Shown: positions 40,029 through 54,149 of the stretch, one piece after another
Layout: every line of letters starts with the position of its first letter
Position numbering within the stretch: position 1 is the stretch's first letter
Assembly (NCBI RefSeq): GCF_001729765.1
Contig: NZ_CP017181.1
Location: forward strand, 992,001-1,056,000
Length of the DNA: 64,000 bases
Direction of reading: 5' to 3'
From: Enterobacter kobei
GTDB taxonomy: Bacteria > Pseudomonadota > Gammaproteobacteria > Enterobacterales > Enterobacteriaceae
Translations under genes and position numbers: made by a program
The notes under the pieces: model-generated
Told to the model about the DNA's origin: nothing
Database searches by the model: none
Seen by the model: the letters and a program-made list of their open reading frames with translations, nothing else

Positions 40029-40928
40029 TTATTTATCACGCTGGATTATATAGTCCGCTAGCGCTTCCAGTGCCGAGGTATCCAGCGATTGTGCGGCCAG
40101 TACATTTAGCGACTGGCGGGCATCGTCAATCAGATCCCGGGCTTTACGTTGGGCTTGCTCAAGACCCAGCAGGGCGGGGTAGGTACTTTTGCCAAGCTGC
40201 TGGTCCGCACCCTGACGTTTACCCAATGTTGCAGTATCGCCCACCACATCCAGAATGTCATCCTGAACCTGGAATGCCAGACCGATACTTTCTGCGTATC
40301 TGTCCAGCGTCGGCAAGGCTTTGCGCCCTTGTTCACCCGCGCTCAGCGCGCCCAGGCGAACGGCAGAACGAATCAATGCCCCGGTTTTGTGGCGATGAAT
40401 ACGCTCCAGCTGTTCCAGATTAACCTGACGTCCTTCCGCTTCAAGATCCAGCGCTTGTCCGCCGCACATGCCGGCCACGCCGCTGGCCATCGCCAGTTCG
40501 GAAATCATTGCCAGGCGGTCACGGTCAGCCACTTCCGCCATCGGCGCATCGCTCAAAATAGAGAACGCCAGCGTTTGCAGGGCATCGCCCGCCAGAATGG
40601 CATTCGCTTCGCCAAACTTGATATGGCAGGTAGGTTGACCGCGACGCAGGTCGTCGTCGTCCATCGCCGGTAAATCATCGTGGATCAGCGAATAGGCATG
40701 GATGCACTCAACGGCGGCAGCCGGGGCGTCCAGCGTGTTATCGCTGATACCAAACATATTGCCTGTGGCGTACACCAGGAACGGGCGCAGGCGCTTTCCA
40801 CCCAAGAGTGCGCCATAGTGCATGGCCTCAACCAGAGGAGTGTTCTGAAAAGGCTGTGGTGCAATAAAACGGCGCAGGGCGTCGTTGGCGCGAACTACAC
40901 GCGCCTGAAGCTCGTTGGCAAAATCCAT
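40029..40928 (-). CDS. ispA: Farnesyl diphosphate synthase
   Basis: Adds isopentenyl diphosphate to dimethylallyl and geranyl diphosphate to make farnesyl diphosphate. 299 residues, equal to E. coli. The first aspartate-rich motif DDLPAMDDDD is residues 84-93 and the second, DDILD, is 223-227. The start codon directly follows the xseB stop, so translation is probably coupled. Confidence 0.98.
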   Translation of the reverse strand: MDFANELQARVVRANDALRRFIAPQPFQNTPLVEAMHYGALLGGKRLRPFLVYATGNMFGISDNTLDAPAAAVECIHAYSLIHDDLPAMDDDDLRRGQPTCHIKFGEANAILAGDALQTLAFSILSDAPMAEVADRDRLAMISELAMASGVAGMCGGQALDLEAEGRQVNLEQLERIHRHKTGALIRSAVRLGALSAGEQGRKALPTLDRYAESIGLAFQVQDDILDVVGDTATLGKRQGADQQLGKSTYPALLGLEQAQRKARDLIDDARQSLNVLAAQSLDTSALEALADYIIQRDK

Positions 40929-41171
40929 TTACTCGGCGTCCGGTGTGAAAGGCGTAGTTTTCGCGTCTTCGCTGTCGGAAAGCAGGATCTGCACGCGCTG
41001 CTCGGCCTGCTGCAGTTTGACCTGCCCCTGTCGCGCCAGCTGCACGCCACGTTCGAATTCGTTGAGCGCCTCTTCCAGCGGGAGATCGCCGCTCTCAAGA
41101 CGGGTAACGATTTGCTCCAGTTCACTCAGCGCAGTTTCGAAACTGGCCGGTGCGTCGTTCTTCTTCGGCAT
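40929..41171 (-). CDS. xseB: Exodeoxyribonuclease VII small subunit
   Basis: The small subunit of exonuclease VII, which with XseA degrades single-stranded DNA. 80 residues, as in E. coli. It is mainly helical, with the family motif [26 protein letters not shown]. The frame is open 26 codons further, but [10 protein letters not shown] is the family start. It is the first gene of the xseB-ispA-dxs operon and divergent from thiI. Confidence 0.97.
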   Translation of the reverse strand: MPKKNDAPASFETALSELEQIVTRLESGDLPLEEALNEFERGVQLARQGQVKLQQAEQRVQILLSDSEDAKTTPFTPDAE

Positions 41172-41362
41172 AGTGAATTGACTCTTATATTCTTCGCCCC
41201 GACATGGTAACGGACTCGGGCGGATAAGCAAATAACGCGCAATGTGCACAGGAGCGGCGCGATGGTGGTATACTTGCGCGCCTGGATGCAGCCACGGGTG
41301 TGGGCTGCTGTACTCTTTTCCATTACAAGCCTTAATACGCTTGCCTAAGAAACATTGCCGCC

Positions 41363-42811
41363 ATGAAGTTTATCATTAAATTGTTCCCTGAAATCACCAT
41401 CAAAAGCCAATCTGTGCGTTTGCGCTTTATTAAAATTCTCACCGGGAACATTCGTAACGTATTAAAGCACTACGACGAAACGCTCGCCGTGGTGCGCCAC
41501 TGGGACCACGTTGAAGTCCGTGCGAAAGACGAAAACAAACGTCAGGATATTCGCGACGCGCTGACCCGTATTCCGGGGATCCACCATATTCTGGAAGTGG
41601 AAGACGTCCCGTTCAGCGATATGCACGATATCTTCGAGAAAGCGCTGGTTCAGTACCGCGATCAGATCGAAGGCAAAACCTTCTGCGTACGCGTGAAACG
41701 TCGCGGCAAGCACGAATTCAGCTCCATTGAAGTGGAACGTTACGTTGGCGGCGGTTTGAACCAGCACGTCGAGTCTGCGCGCGTGCGTCTGACGCACCCG
41801 GACGTGACGGTTAACCTGGAGATCGAAAACGATCGCCTGCTGCTGGTGAAAGGTCGTTATGAAGGTATCGGCGGTTTCCCGATCGGCACCCAGGAAGATG
41901 TCTTGTCTCTGATCTCCGGCGGCTTCGACTCCGGCGTTTCCAGCTATATGCTGATGCGCCGCGGCTGTCGCGTCCATTACTGCTTCTTTAACCTGGGCGG
42001 TGCGGCGCATGAAATCGGCGTTCGCCAGGTCGCGCATTACCTGTGGAACCGCTTCGGCAGCTCCCACCGCGTGCGTTTTGTGGCGATCAACTTCGAGCCG
42101 GTAGTGGGCGAAATTCTTGAGAAAGTGGACGACGGCCAGATGGGCGTTATCCTGAAGCGCATGATGGTACGTGCGGCATCCAAAGTGGCTGAGCGCTACG
42201 GCGTGCAGGCGCTGGTCACCGGCGAAGCGCTGGGGCAGGTCTCCAGCCAGACGCTGACCAACCTGCGTCTGATCGACAACGTCTCTGATACGCTGATCCT
42301 GCGTCCGCTGATCTCCCACGATAAAGAGCACATCATCGATCTGGCACGTGAAATCGGCACCGAAGATTTTGCCCGTACCATGCCGGAATACTGCGGTGTG
42401 ATCTCAAAAAGCCCGACCGTCAAAGCGGTGAAGGCGAAGATCGAAGCCGAAGAAGAGCACTTCGATTTCAGCATCCTGGATAAAGTGGTGGCGGAAGCGT
42501 CCAATATTGATATCCGCGAAATCGCCCAGCAGACCGAGCAGGACGTCGTCGAAGTGGAAACCGTAAGCGGTTTCGGCGCTAACGATGCGATTCTGGATAT
42601 CCGCTCTATTGATGAGCAGGACGACAAGCCGCTGCAGGTGGAAGGCGTTGAAGTGGTGTCGCTGCCGTTCTACAAGCTGAGCACCAAATTTGGCGATCTC
42701 GACCAGAGCAAAACGTATCTGCTGTGGTGTGAGCGTGGGGTGATGAGCCGCCTGCAGGCACTGTATCTGCGCGAGCAGGGCTTTGCGAATGTGAAGGTGT
42801 ATCGCCCGTAG
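41363..42811 (+). CDS. thiI: tRNA 4-thiouridine synthase / thiamine sulfurtransferase ThiI
   Basis: Transfers sulfur to uridine 8 of tRNA and to ThiS for the thiamine thiazole. 482 residues. Ferredoxin-like and THUMP domains (about 1-165) are followed by a PP-loop ATPase with SGGFDSGVS at 185-193. A C-terminal rhodanese domain carries the persulfide Cys456 in LLWCERG. Length and catalytic residues match E. coli. A TATACT at 41269-41274 may be the promoter's -10. It ends at a composite repeat whose hairpin is the terminator. Confidence 0.98.
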   Translation: MKFIIKLFPEITIKSQSVRLRFIKILTGNIRNVLKHYDETLAVVRHWDHVEVRAKDENKRQDIRDALTRIPGIHHILEVEDVPFSDMHDIFEKALVQYRDQIEGKTFCVRVKRRGKHEFSSIEVERYVGGGLNQHVESARVRLTHPDVTVNLEIENDRLLLVKGRYEGIGGFPIGTQEDVLSLISGGFDSGVSSYMLMRRGCRVHYCFFNLGGAAHEIGVRQVAHYLWNRFGSSHRVRFVAINFEPVVGEILEKVDDGQMGVILKRMMVRAASKVAERYGVQALVTGEALGQVSSQTLTNLRLIDNVSDTLILRPLISHDKEHIIDLAREIGTEDFARTMPEYCGVISKSPTVKAVKAKIEAEEEHFDFSILDKVVAEASNIDIREIAQQTEQDVVEVETVSGFGANDAILDIRSIDEQDDKPLQVEGVEVVSLPFYKLSTKFGDLDQSKTYLLWCERGVMSRLQALYLREQGFANVKVYRP

Positions 42812-42830
42812 TTTTTTGCCCGGGAATGCG

Positions 42831-42915
42831 GCCTGATGCCCCCACCCCGGCCCTCTCCCGCGGGGAGAGGGAGAAAACATAAAAAACGGCAACCTTTGGT
42901 TGCCGTTTTGCTTTA
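42831..42915. repeat. Composite terminator plus REP-like repeat, copy C (inverted)
   Basis: Read on the minus strand, the hairpin AAAACGGCAAC/GTTGCCGTTTT (42909-42883) is followed after about 20 bases by CCCTCTCCCC/GGGAGAGGG and GGGTGGGGGCATCAGGC. It is the same element as copies A and B, in reverse orientation, between convergent thiI and yajL. Its hairpin has T runs both ways and can end both genes. Confidence 0.87.
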
Positions 42916-42943
42916 ACCTGGCGCCACCCGGCTTTTTTACGCA

Positions 42944-43537
42944 CTACTCTTCATAGTAGTTATAAATTCCCGCCGGCATCACCAGCGATGATGCCACCTC
43001 GTACGCTTTTTCGCGCCCGACCAGCAGGTCAATAATCTTCAAACCAAAATCAATCGCGGTGCCGGGGCCCTGGCTGGTCAGCAGGTTGACGCGTGGATCC
43101 CACACGACGCGTTTGTCCACCCACTGGTCTTCCGGGATGGTCTGCTTCAGACCGGGGTAGCCGGTCATATTGCCGATAGGGAAAATATCGTGCGGAACCA
43201 GCACTGTTCCGGCGGCGGCACAGATGGCGGCGACGATACGACCCGATAAGTGGAACTGACGCACGGTCTCGACCAGCAGCGGGCTGTCGCGAAAATATTC
43301 CGCACCCTTCAGGCCACCGGGCAGGACGATGATGTCGTAATCCCCGTCGGCCACCTGCACAAGCGGCGCATCCGCAAGCAGTTTCACGCCGCGCGAGCAG
43401 GTCACCGCCAGACTGCCATCGCTGGCAACGCTGGCGACCGTCACCTCAATACCGCCGCGCACCATCAAATCAATGGTGGTGACCGCTTCTGTCTCTTCGC
43501 TACCAGGGGCGAGGCAGATCAGTGCCGACGCGCTCAT
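42944..43537 (-). CDS. yajL: YajL, DJ-1/PfpI family chaperone/deglycase
   Basis: A DJ-1 superfamily protein reported to protect proteins from oxidation and, disputedly, to remove glycation. 197 residues. The reactive Cys106 sits in AAICAAAG and the conserved Glu15 in PGSEETE. The start is the ATG at 43537, which lies inside the end of panE, so the genes overlap by 38 bases and are probably coupled, as in E. coli. Confidence 0.95.
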   Translation of the reverse strand: MSASALICLAPGSEETEAVTTIDLMVRGGIEVTVASVASDGSLAVTCSRGVKLLADAPLVQVADGDYDIIVLPGGLKGAEYFRDSPLLVETVRQFHLSGRIVAAICAAAGTVLVPHDIFPIGNMTGYPGLKQTIPEDQWVDKRVVWDPRVNLLTSQGPGTAIDFGLKIIDLLVGREKAYEVASSLVMPAGIYNYYEE

Positions 43538-44411
43538 ATTCACTCTCCTTACGTTTAACCAGGTCATACAAACGGGCGTTTTCCGGCACGGCGATGCCAT
43601 GTGCTCGGGCACGTTTTAGCAGATAGCCGGTAATGTAGTCGATTTCTGTGTGGCGTAATGCCCGGACATCCTGCAACATTGAGGAGATATTTTCTGCCGT
43701 ACTCTCAATAACCTGCTCGACATAACCGCGCAAATCCTCTGCCGAGGTATGCAGACCTTCCCGCTCAATGACCGACGCGACTTCAGCACACAGTGATGCA
43801 ACCTCCTGCGGATGGTTTTTCAGCTCCCCATTCGGGCAGTTCCACAGTGCCGTCAGCGGATTGATCACGCAGTTCACGGCAAGCTTGCGCCAGAGTTGAG
43901 GGCGAATAGTGTTATGCCAGGCGACGTCCGGCAACACCTTCTGCAGCACATCGGCAAGATAACTGTAGTCGCCATCCTGTGTTCTGGCCGGTCCCATATG
44001 GGTCACGCCGCTGGCGACGTGCACGATGATGTTGCCGTCGCGACGGGCTGCTTGCGTGGTTGTCGCCATCAGCAGGGGCTGCGGGACGCTTTTCAGCTCA
44101 TCAATGGTCCCCATGCCGTTATGCAGCAGCAGTATAGGGGAAGTGGAGGGGAGTTGCGCAGCCAGCGTCTTCACCGCGTCTGAGACCTGCCACGCTTTAA
44201 GCGTCACCAGTAACAGGTCACTTTGCGCCAGGAAATCGGGATCGTTCGCGGTGAGGGATTCGTTAAAGATGCTTCCGTCTTCACCAATCAGGTTTACACT
44301 GCAATAGGGCTGGGGCACGCGCAGCCAGCCCTGAACCTCATGTCCGTGCTTGCACAGCGCGGTCAGCCATAGCTGACCAAGCGCTCCGCATCCGAGCACT
44401 GTAATTTTCAT
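43500..44411 (-). CDS. panE: 2-dehydropantoate 2-reductase
   Basis: Reduces ketopantoate to pantoate with NADPH in pantothenate synthesis. 303 residues, equal to E. coli. The Rossmann motif GCGALG is residues 7-12, and [14 protein letters not shown] carries the catalytic lysine region. It is divergent from yajQ and overlaps yajL downstream. Confidence 0.97.
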   Translation of the reverse strand: MKITVLGCGALGQLWLTALCKHGHEVQGWLRVPQPYCSVNLIGEDGSIFNESLTANDPDFLAQSDLLLVTLKAWQVSDAVKTLAAQLPSTSPILLLHNGMGTIDELKSVPQPLLMATTTQAARRDGNIIVHVASGVTHMGPARTQDGDYSYLADVLQKVLPDVAWHNTIRPQLWRKLAVNCVINPLTALWNCPNGELKNHPQEVASLCAEVASVIEREGLHTSAEDLRGYVEQVIESTAENISSMLQDVRALRHTEIDYITGYLLKRARAHGIAVPENARLYDLVKRKESEYERVGTDLPRPW

Positions 44412-44532
44412 TGTTCCTCCTCACCTGCAACTGCGCCAGGTGTTACAGCTTAATTATACAGCTAAGCTTCTGTTGAGTTATGCCTCGTAGCGGGTATTAT
44501 GCAACGCAACAAAAGTGAAGGGAGAAGAAAAG

Positions 44533-45024
44533 ATGCCATCTTTCGATATTGTTTCCGAAGTTGATATCCAGGAAGTTCGCAACGGCGTTGAGAACGCAAC
44601 CCGCGAAGTTGAGTCACGTTTCGATTTTCGTGGCGTTGAGGCGTCGTTTGAGCTGAACGACGCAAATAAGACCATTAAGGTGCTGAGCGAGTCTGATTTC
44701 CAGGTGAATCAGCTGCTCGACATTTTGCGCGCCAAGCTGTTAAAACGCGGCATTGAAGGGGCCTCTCTGGATGTGCCGGAAGAGTTTGTGCACAGCGGTA
44801 AAACCTGGTTCGTTGAAGCTAAACTGAAGCAGGGCATTGAAAGCGCGGTGCAGAAGAAGATCGTGAAGCTCATTAAAGACAGCAAGCTGAAGGTGCAGGC
44901 GCAGATCCAGGGTGAAGAGATTCGCGTCACCGGCAAGTCCCGCGATGACCTGCAGTCCGTGATGGCGCTGGTGCGTGGCAGCGATCTGGGACAACCGTTC
45001 CAGTTTAAAAACTTCCGCGATTAA
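44533..45024 (+). CDS. yajQ: YajQ family nucleotide-binding protein
   Basis: 163 residues, equal to E. coli YajQ. It has two ferredoxin-like halves typical of UPF0234/DUF520, with [11 protein letters not shown] at the start and [11 protein letters not shown] at the end. A member in Xanthomonas binds cyclic di-GMP; whether this one does is unknown. The ATG at 44533 has GGAGAAGAAAAG before it. Confidence 0.95.
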   Translation: MPSFDIVSEVDIQEVRNGVENATREVESRFDFRGVEASFELNDANKTIKVLSESDFQVNQLLDILRAKLLKRGIEGASLDVPEEFVHSGKTWFVEAKLKQGIESAVQKKIVKLIKDSKLKVQAQIQGEEIRVTGKSRDDLQSVMALVRGSDLGQPFQFKNFRD

Positions 45025-45030
45025 TACCAA

Positions 45031-45058
45031 AAAGCCCGGTTCAACCGGGCTTTTTTCA
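45031..45058. terminator. Terminator between yajQ and yajR
   Basis: The perfect stem AAAGCCCGGT (45031-45040)/ACCGGGCTTT (45044-45053) has a three-base loop and a T run. It touches the end of convergent yajR and has an A run on its left, so it probably works both ways. Confidence 0.92.
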
Positions 45059-46417
45059 TGCTTTCAGGGCCTGCTCCACTTCGAAGCGGTTGGTCATTTT
45101 GCTGTCTATCTTGACGTAAGCGCTGCGCTCTTCCGGGACAATCAGGACCTCCGTCACACCCTCTTTTGCTTCCAGACGCTGTTTCAGCGCGTCGCTAATC
45201 TGAACATCATCCGGGATTTCTACCCGCAGGCTGCTCACGTAGCGCGGCTCTTTCATGGTACTGGCGACCAGCAGCCAGACTGTCGCCAGCAGTGCGCCCG
45301 CGAGAAACACGGTTTGAGAGTCAAACAGACCGTCCACCCAGCCGCCAAGCGAGCCGCCAATGGCCACGCCGAGGAACTGGCTGGTGGAGTAGATGCCCAT
45401 CGCCGTGCCTTTGTAACCGGCAGGGGACTCTTTGCTGATCAGCGACGGCAGCAGGGCTTCCATCAGGTTAAACGCCAGGAAGAACAGCTGCACGCCGGCA
45501 ATCAGCTCCCAAAAGTGCGGGCCGGCACCCCAGAGCACAATCTCAGCTATCAGCAACAGTGCTACGCAGCCAATAAAGACGCGCTTCATCTTGCGCTTCA
45601 CTTCAGCGTAGATGATGAATGGCACGACGGAGACAAAGGAAATCAGCATCGTGACCAGATAGATTTTCCAGTGCTCGGCTGCCGGGAAGCCCGCAGCGGC
45701 CAGCTGGCCGGGAAGGGCGACAAAGGTCGACATCAGGAGTATGTGCAGACACATAATGCCGAAGTTAAGCTTCAGCAGGCGTGGCTCAACCAGCACTTTG
45801 CTGAAGCAGCCCTTTACCATTCCCGATTCACGGTTGAGGACGTGGTTTTTGCTGTCCGGGACGACCCACAGGGTTAAGGCAATACCGAGGGTTGCCAGCA
45901 CGGCAATCATCCAGAACAGCGCGTGCAGGCCAAGCGCATGGGTGATTATCGGGCCCAGTACCATCGCAATGGCGAAGGTGACGCCAAAGCTAACGCCGAT
46001 GAACGCCATCGCTTTAGTCCGGTTCTGTTCGCGGGTGAGATCGGACAACAGCGCCATCACGGCGGCAGCAATCGCGCCGGAGCCCTGAAGGGCGCGGCCA
46101 AGAATAATCCCCCAGATGGAGTGGGAGAGGGCGGCAATCACACTGCCCAGAACAAAAATAAGCAGGCCACCGACAATCAGTGGCTTGCGGCCAACCCGGT
46201 CAGAGAGCAGGCCAAACGGGATCTGGAAGACCGCCTGGGCCAGACCGTAAATGCCAATGGCCAGGCCAATCAATGCCTCGCTCGCCCCCTGCAGCGCCAT
46301 GCCGTAGGTGGTCAGAACAGGCAGGACCATAAACATGCCGAGCATCCGTAGCGAGAAGACAGTCCCTAAGCCCCAGGTCGCGCGTAGCTCGCCTGGCGTC
46401 ATTTTATAATCGTTCAT
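45056..46417 (-). CDS. yajR: Major facilitator superfamily transporter YajR
   Basis: An inner-membrane drug:proton antiporter-like protein. 453 residues. Twelve membrane segments are followed by a cytoplasmic ferredoxin-like YAM domain at the C-terminus (about 385-453, beginning near YVSSLRVEI). The motif LLSDRVGRKPLIVGG between segments 2 and 3 is MFS motif A. The substrate is unknown. The ATG at 46417 follows GAGGTGG; a start two codons upstream is less likely. Confidence 0.95.
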   Translation of the reverse strand: MNDYKMTPGELRATWGLGTVFSLRMLGMFMVLPVLTTYGMALQGASEALIGLAIGIYGLAQAVFQIPFGLLSDRVGRKPLIVGGLLIFVLGSVIAALSHSIWGIILGRALQGSGAIAAAVMALLSDLTREQNRTKAMAFIGVSFGVTFAIAMVLGPIITHALGLHALFWMIAVLATLGIALTLWVVPDSKNHVLNRESGMVKGCFSKVLVEPRLLKLNFGIMCLHILLMSTFVALPGQLAAAGFPAAEHWKIYLVTMLISFVSVVPFIIYAEVKRKMKRVFIGCVALLLIAEIVLWGAGPHFWELIAGVQLFFLAFNLMEALLPSLISKESPAGYKGTAMGIYSTSQFLGVAIGGSLGGWVDGLFDSQTVFLAGALLATVWLLVASTMKEPRYVSSLRVEIPDDVQISDALKQRLEAKEGVTEVLIVPEERSAYVKIDSKMTNRFEVEQALKA

Positions 46418-46523
46418 TACCACCTCAGTTCAAAAGCAGGCCATAGTGTAGTGCGGGGAAGGGGCGGGGTAAATAAGGGCTTATTTAACAAATATTACAT
46501 GCGTTATTAATTGATTTTGTGAA

Positions 46524-46552
46524 TAAAAAAGGGTGCCGAAGCACCCTTTTAT
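46524..46552 (-). terminator. cyo operon terminator
   Basis: AAAAGGGTGC (46527-46536)/GCACCCTTTT (46541-46550) with a CGAA loop has, on the minus strand, a T run directly after the stem. It lies 14 bases past the cyoE stop. Confidence 0.92.
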
Positions 46553-46566
46553 TGACCTGTTGTCGC

Positions 46567-47454
46567 TTACCAGACGTAAGTCAGCAGGTTGTGCGAATCT
46601 GGCACCATGAAATCCACGGACATCATCACGGACAGAGAAGTGATGGCGACAATGGAGAACACAAACAGCTTACGTGCCCAGACTTTGTCATCTTCCACTT
46701 TGTATCCGCGCAGCGCCATGCCAAGCCACCAGACGCTCACCGCAGCCGCTACCGCCAGATATTTATACCCGGCGTAACCACCCAGAGAGAGCATCAGCGT
46801 TGCCACGGCAAAGGCGATGATGTAAAGCGTGATGTGGTTCTTGGCAACCGAAATGCCCTTCACGACCGGCAGAACCGGGATGTTCGCTGCCTGATAATCC
46901 TTAAAGCGGAAAATCGCGATGGCATAGGAGTGCGGCATCTGCCACAGGCTAAAGATAGCCAGCAGGATCAGCGCACCGCTGTCGAACTCGTTCGTGACGG
47001 CGCAGTAGCCAATCACCGGCGGCGCAGCGCCGGAGAGAGAACCAATCAGCGTGCCGTAGACGGAGTGACGTTTCATATACAGGCTGTAGACGCCCACATA
47101 GACCACGAACCCCATCACCCCCAGCCAGCAGGCCAGTGGGTTAGCACCAAACCACAGCAGCATAAAGCCAGCAATACCCAGCAAGGTGGCGTACACCAGC
47201 GAGACGGAAGGGGCGATCAGGCCTTTCACCAGCACCCGATTTTTGGTCCTTTCCATCTTCTTGTCGATATCCATGTCGATGTAGTTGTTAAATACACAAC
47301 CGGACGCAACAACCAGTGACACACCGACCAGCGTGTAAATAAAGAGGGCGTAATCAATGCTGCCTTTAGAGGCCAGCAGGAACCCTCCGATCACGGAGAT
47401 CAGGTTGCCAAAGATGATGCCTGGTTTCGTTACTTGCAGGTATTGCTTAAACAT
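46567..47454 (-). CDS. cyoE: Protoheme IX farnesyltransferase (heme O synthase) CyoE
   Basis: Attaches a farnesyl group from farnesyl diphosphate to heme B, making the heme O of cytochrome bo. 295 residues with about nine membrane segments. The UbiA-family aspartate motif [18 protein letters not shown] is intact; IspA, which makes the donor, is encoded about 6 kb away in this window. The frame is open 15 codons upstream, but [12 protein letters not shown] is the family start. Confidence 0.97.
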   Translation of the reverse strand: MFKQYLQVTKPGIIFGNLISVIGGFLLASKGSIDYALFIYTLVGVSLVVASGCVFNNYIDMDIDKKMERTKNRVLVKGLIAPSVSLVYATLLGIAGFMLLWFGANPLACWLGVMGFVVYVGVYSLYMKRHSVYGTLIGSLSGAAPPVIGYCAVTNEFDSGALILLAIFSLWQMPHSYAIAIFRFKDYQAANIPVLPVVKGISVAKNHITLYIIAFAVATLMLSLGGYAGYKYLAVAAAVSVWWLGMALRGYKVEDDKVWARKLFVFSIVAITSLSVMMSVDFMVPDSHNLLTYVW

Positions 47455-47465
47455 ACTCGCCGCTC

Positions 47466-47791
47466 TTAGTGAACCATCATGTTGTAGTTGAGGTTCCACA
47501 TAATCCAGATGGAACCGACTACCAGGATAGCGATGATAATCACGGTAAAGATAAAGGCCGTCATGTTCCAGCCTTCATCGGACTTGGTGTTCATGTGCAG
47601 GAAGCAAACCAGATGCACCAGAATCTGAATCACCGCGGTCACCAGGATTGCTCCCAGGATAACCGGTTTAGACGCAGAACCGCTCATCACCATCCAGAAC
47701 GGGATCACCGTCAGGATGATCGACAGGATGAAACCTGTCATGTAGGTTTTTACGCTGCCATGGGAAGCGCCATGATCGTTAGAATGACTCA

Positions 47792-47792
<1 letters not shown>
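47466..47792 (-). CDS. cyoD: Cytochrome o ubiquinol oxidase subunit IV
   Basis: A small subunit of the bo oxidase, thought to assist copper or subunit assembly. 108 residues with three membrane segments. MSHS at the start is followed by [15 protein letters not shown]. The start codon overlaps the cyoC stop as TAATG, and cyoE begins 11 bases after its stop. Confidence 0.97.
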
Positions 47793-51351
<3,559 letters not shown>

Positions 51352-51829
51352 TTAACGACCTCAATTCCACGGAGTCTGGTGGCGTTTAAAGTGTGGGGGC
51401 ATTTTACGGGAAGGTTACATTACTGTAAACATCATTAGGCCTGTGTCAGGAAGGTGTTACCGGGTTCTGCCGCACGTGTCACAAGTGTTGCAAATTATGT
51501 CGGTTTTTATGACAGAAGCCGCATGGCGTGGGCTTTATAACGAAAGGACCCCCAAGCATACCCTAAAAGGGACAATTGGTATAACCATTGTTAAAAATAA
51601 ACAAAAAATTAACAATTAATTATCAATAAAAAGACATCTAAAAAACGAAAAATCAAACTATCGGATGCTGAATCGTTTAATGAAAAATAGCGTTTTGGAA
51701 CTGGAGCCAATAATTTCCAAATCCTATCCCGCACAAAACAACAAATATTTTTTTGGGGGGGCGCTGGCTATTTCGCCGTTATAATTTCGGTTAGTGATTA
51801 CAACGGGAAATAACCTTTCGCATTTTTCT
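51352..51829. other. 478-base control region upstream of the cyo operon
   Basis: No gene is visible. The region carries the cyoA promoter (a TATAAA on the minus strand at 51539-51534 is one candidate -10), a very AT-rich stretch (about 51580-51660) with ArcA-type repeats, and a T7-G8 tract near 51749-51763. The ampG stop is at the far end, with no clear terminator after it. Confidence 0.65.
51599..51625 (-). promoter_or_regulatory. ArcA-type direct repeats upstream of cyoA
   Basis: On the minus strand TGATA, TGTTA and TGTTT occur at exact 11-base steps (plus-strand positions 51621, 51610 and 51599), separated by A/T-only spacers. This is the layout of ArcA-P sites. The cyo operon is repressed by ArcA under low oxygen in E. 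coli, which fits. Confidence 0.65.
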
Positions 51830-53305
51830 TCAGGTCATCTGCGTTTTACGCAACGCCATGAAATCGAGCAGACCCCCGGTCAGGATCCCGGCAATAGCCA
51901 GCAGGGCGCCCGCGTCCAGAAGAAGCGCTTCGAACGGGAGTGCCAGTGACGTGCTGGCGTTAATAATCAGCACCACAAGCCAGAGTGCCAGAGCAACGCA
52001 GCCCACCATTAACAGACGTAACGCAAAACGGTAGGCGGTATGATATTCGGTGCGCGGCATAAAGTGTTCGGTCCGCTGCGTATATTCCAGCGGCTGACGG
52101 CAGACCAGCAGCAATAAAATTCCCGGCACGGCAGCCACGACAGAGAAGAGATAAAACGTTGGCCAGCCGTGGGCTTCCACGAACCAGCCCGCAATCGGTC
52201 CAACGTACACGCGACCCACGGCAGAGAGCGCCGAGAGCAACGCAAACTGCGTAGCGGAAAATGATTTATTGCAAAGCGTCATCAACAGGGCAACAAATGC
52301 CGCGGTGCCCATGCCGCCGCAGAGGTTCTCGAAGAATACCGCCGCGGCCATGCTGATCATATGTTTATCGGTAATCGACAGCAGCCAGTAGCCCGCGTTA
52401 GAGGCTCCCTGAAGGATGCCGAAAATCAGCAGTGCGCGAAACAGGGTCAGGCGCTGCATCAGCACGCCGCCATACAGCGCGCCCACAATCGTCGCAAACA
52501 GTCCCAGCGTTTTGTTTACCACACCCACTTCACCGGCATCAAAACCGACACCGCGTATCAGGAAGGTGGTGGTCAGGCTCATGGCGAACGCATCCCCCAG
52601 CTTATAAAGGACGATGAGCAGCAGGATCAGCCAGGCATTGTTGCGACCAAAAAAGTCGCGCAGCGGTTCGGCCACGGCCTGCTCCAGCGAGCGGGGGACC
52701 GGAATGACATCGCTCGGTTCGGGAGCAAAGATCGTCGCGATAATGCACGGGATAAGCAGGGCGGCCATCAGCCAGTACATACCCTGCCAGCCGAGGTAAC
52801 GGTCAGCCAGCCACAGTGCCAGTCCCCCGGAGACCAGCATCCCGAGGCGATAGCCCAGCACGCTGATCGCGGCACCGGCGCCGCGCTCTTCCGCAGGCAA
52901 AACGTCCGTCTTCCAGGCGTCAAAGACAATATCCTGGGAGGCGGAACAGAAGGCAATCACGACCGCAAGTGCGGCCATCCAGCGAAGCTGTGTGGTCGGC
53001 TCAAGAAAACCCATCGCCGCAATGGCCAGCAGCAGCAAGACTTGCGTCATCACTAACCAGCCGCGACGACGTCCCAGGAAAGGTGGCGTGTAGCGATCCA
53101 TGACCGGAGACCACAGGAACTTAAAGACATAGGCCTGACCGACAAGCGAGAAGAAACCGATGGTTTTGAGATCGATATTTTCGACCGTCATCCACGCCTG
53201 AAGCGTGCCGGAGGTGAGCGCGAGAGGTAAACCCGAGGCAAAGCCGAGGATCAGCAGAATCGCTGATTTCGGTTGCTGGAAAATGCGTAAGTAATGGCTG
53301 GACAT
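51830..53305 (-). CDS. ampG: Muropeptide permease AmpG
   Basis: Imports GlcNAc-anhydro-muropeptides from the periplasm for recycling of the cell wall; in species with an inducible ampC this controls beta-lactamase induction. 491 residues, equal to E. coli, MFS-type with about 14 membrane segments. Characteristic stretches are FASGLPLALTSGTLQAW and DAWKTDVLPAEERGAGAA. It is downstream of yajG on the same strand. Confidence 0.97.
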   Translation of the reverse strand: MSSHYLRIFQQPKSAILLILGFASGLPLALTSGTLQAWMTVENIDLKTIGFFSLVGQAYVFKFLWSPVMDRYTPPFLGRRRGWLVMTQVLLLLAIAAMGFLEPTTQLRWMAALAVVIAFCSASQDIVFDAWKTDVLPAEERGAGAAISVLGYRLGMLVSGGLALWLADRYLGWQGMYWLMAALLIPCIIATIFAPEPSDVIPVPRSLEQAVAEPLRDFFGRNNAWLILLLIVLYKLGDAFAMSLTTTFLIRGVGFDAGEVGVVNKTLGLFATIVGALYGGVLMQRLTLFRALLIFGILQGASNAGYWLLSITDKHMISMAAAVFFENLCGGMGTAAFVALLMTLCNKSFSATQFALLSALSAVGRVYVGPIAGWFVEAHGWPTFYLFSVVAAVPGILLLLVCRQPLEYTQRTEHFMPRTEYHTAYRFALRLLMVGCVALALWLVVLIINASTSLALPFEALLLDAGALLAIAGILTGGLLDFMALRKTQMT

Positions 53306-53316
53306 GTTCTTATGAA

Positions 53317-53341
53317 CTGACCCGGTGAAGCACCGGGTCAG
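53317..53341 (-). repeat. Hairpin between yajG and ampG
   Basis: CTGACCCGGT (53317-53326)/ACCGGGTCAG (53332-53341) is a perfect 10-bp stem with a five-base loop, 11 bases before the ampG start. There is no T run, so it is more likely an RNA processing or stability element, or a block on ampG translation, than a terminator. Confidence 0.7.
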
Positions 53342-53350
53342 TCGGCAGGA

Positions 53351-53929
53351 TTAACGTGCGTTCTGCTTGATGAAGTCGTGGATGCTGGTGTCCTGCGCCA
53401 TGTCGGAAATGGTATCCGTCAGCACGCTGTTAACCGCATCAGCAATATTTTTATTCGATGCCTGGAACGCGCCTTCGACAGAGTAGCTCGCACGGTAGTT
53501 TTTGGTCATCTTATTACCGTTTTTCGCGGTAGCAATGATGGCGATATCCGCTTTGGTCGCGATGTTGTAACGCACGTTGCCCTGAGACACGTCTGCGTAC
53601 AGGTTGTTAACGATGATCTGCAGATCAACCGCACCGCTTGGGCCAATCATATAGCCGCGAGCGGTCATTTGCTTCTCAAGCACTTCCTGCAGCAGGAAGC
53701 GCAGGTCGCGGGACGCGGTCAGAGTCACCTGCTGGTTATCGCGGGTCACTTTTGCCAGAGCCTGGTCCTGACGCTGATCGGCACCGTTAATGCTCACGGT
53801 GACGCCCATCAGGCTTGGATCCTGTTGAGGCAGCGTAATTTTGGGTGAGACATCAATGGTGGTAGGCGGGGTTGCACAGCCTGCCAGCATAAAAAGGGCT
53901 ACCAACGGAAAGAAGAGTTTTTTTAACAT
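53351..53929 (-). CDS. yajG: Lipoprotein YajG
   Basis: 192 residues. The signal peptide ends in the lipobox LAGC (Cys18), so it is a lipid-anchored envelope protein. It is conserved and of unknown function, and in E. coli it is encoded upstream of ampG as here. The domain has alternating beta and polar segments with an invariant NYRASYSVEGAFQASNKNIADAVN stretch. The frame extends 18 codons further upstream, but only the ATG at 53929 gives a proper signal peptide. Confidence 0.94.
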   Translation of the reverse strand: MLKKLFFPLVALFMLAGCATPPTTIDVSPKITLPQQDPSLMGVTVSINGADQRQDQALAKVTRDNQQVTLTASRDLRFLLQEVLEKQMTARGYMIGPSGAVDLQIIVNNLYADVSQGNVRYNIATKADIAIIATAKNGNKMTKNYRASYSVEGAFQASNKNIADAVNSVLTDTISDMAQDTSIHDFIKQNAR

Positions 53930-54149
53930 TTTCGGGTTCTCAACGAATCGTAAGCATATAAAGAGAAAAATTGCCGTCATCATAACATCGCCAACGGCGA
54001 GGGGAAGTGGTCAACGCATGTAAATTCATCGCCTTGTCCGAAAACTGACCAGCTTACCCAATTTCCCCTCTCGCGAATGATGAAAGGTATGAGTCTCGCA
54101 GTGAACTTCATTCGTTTGAATGAGAAAATCAGACGAAAGCTAAATATTT

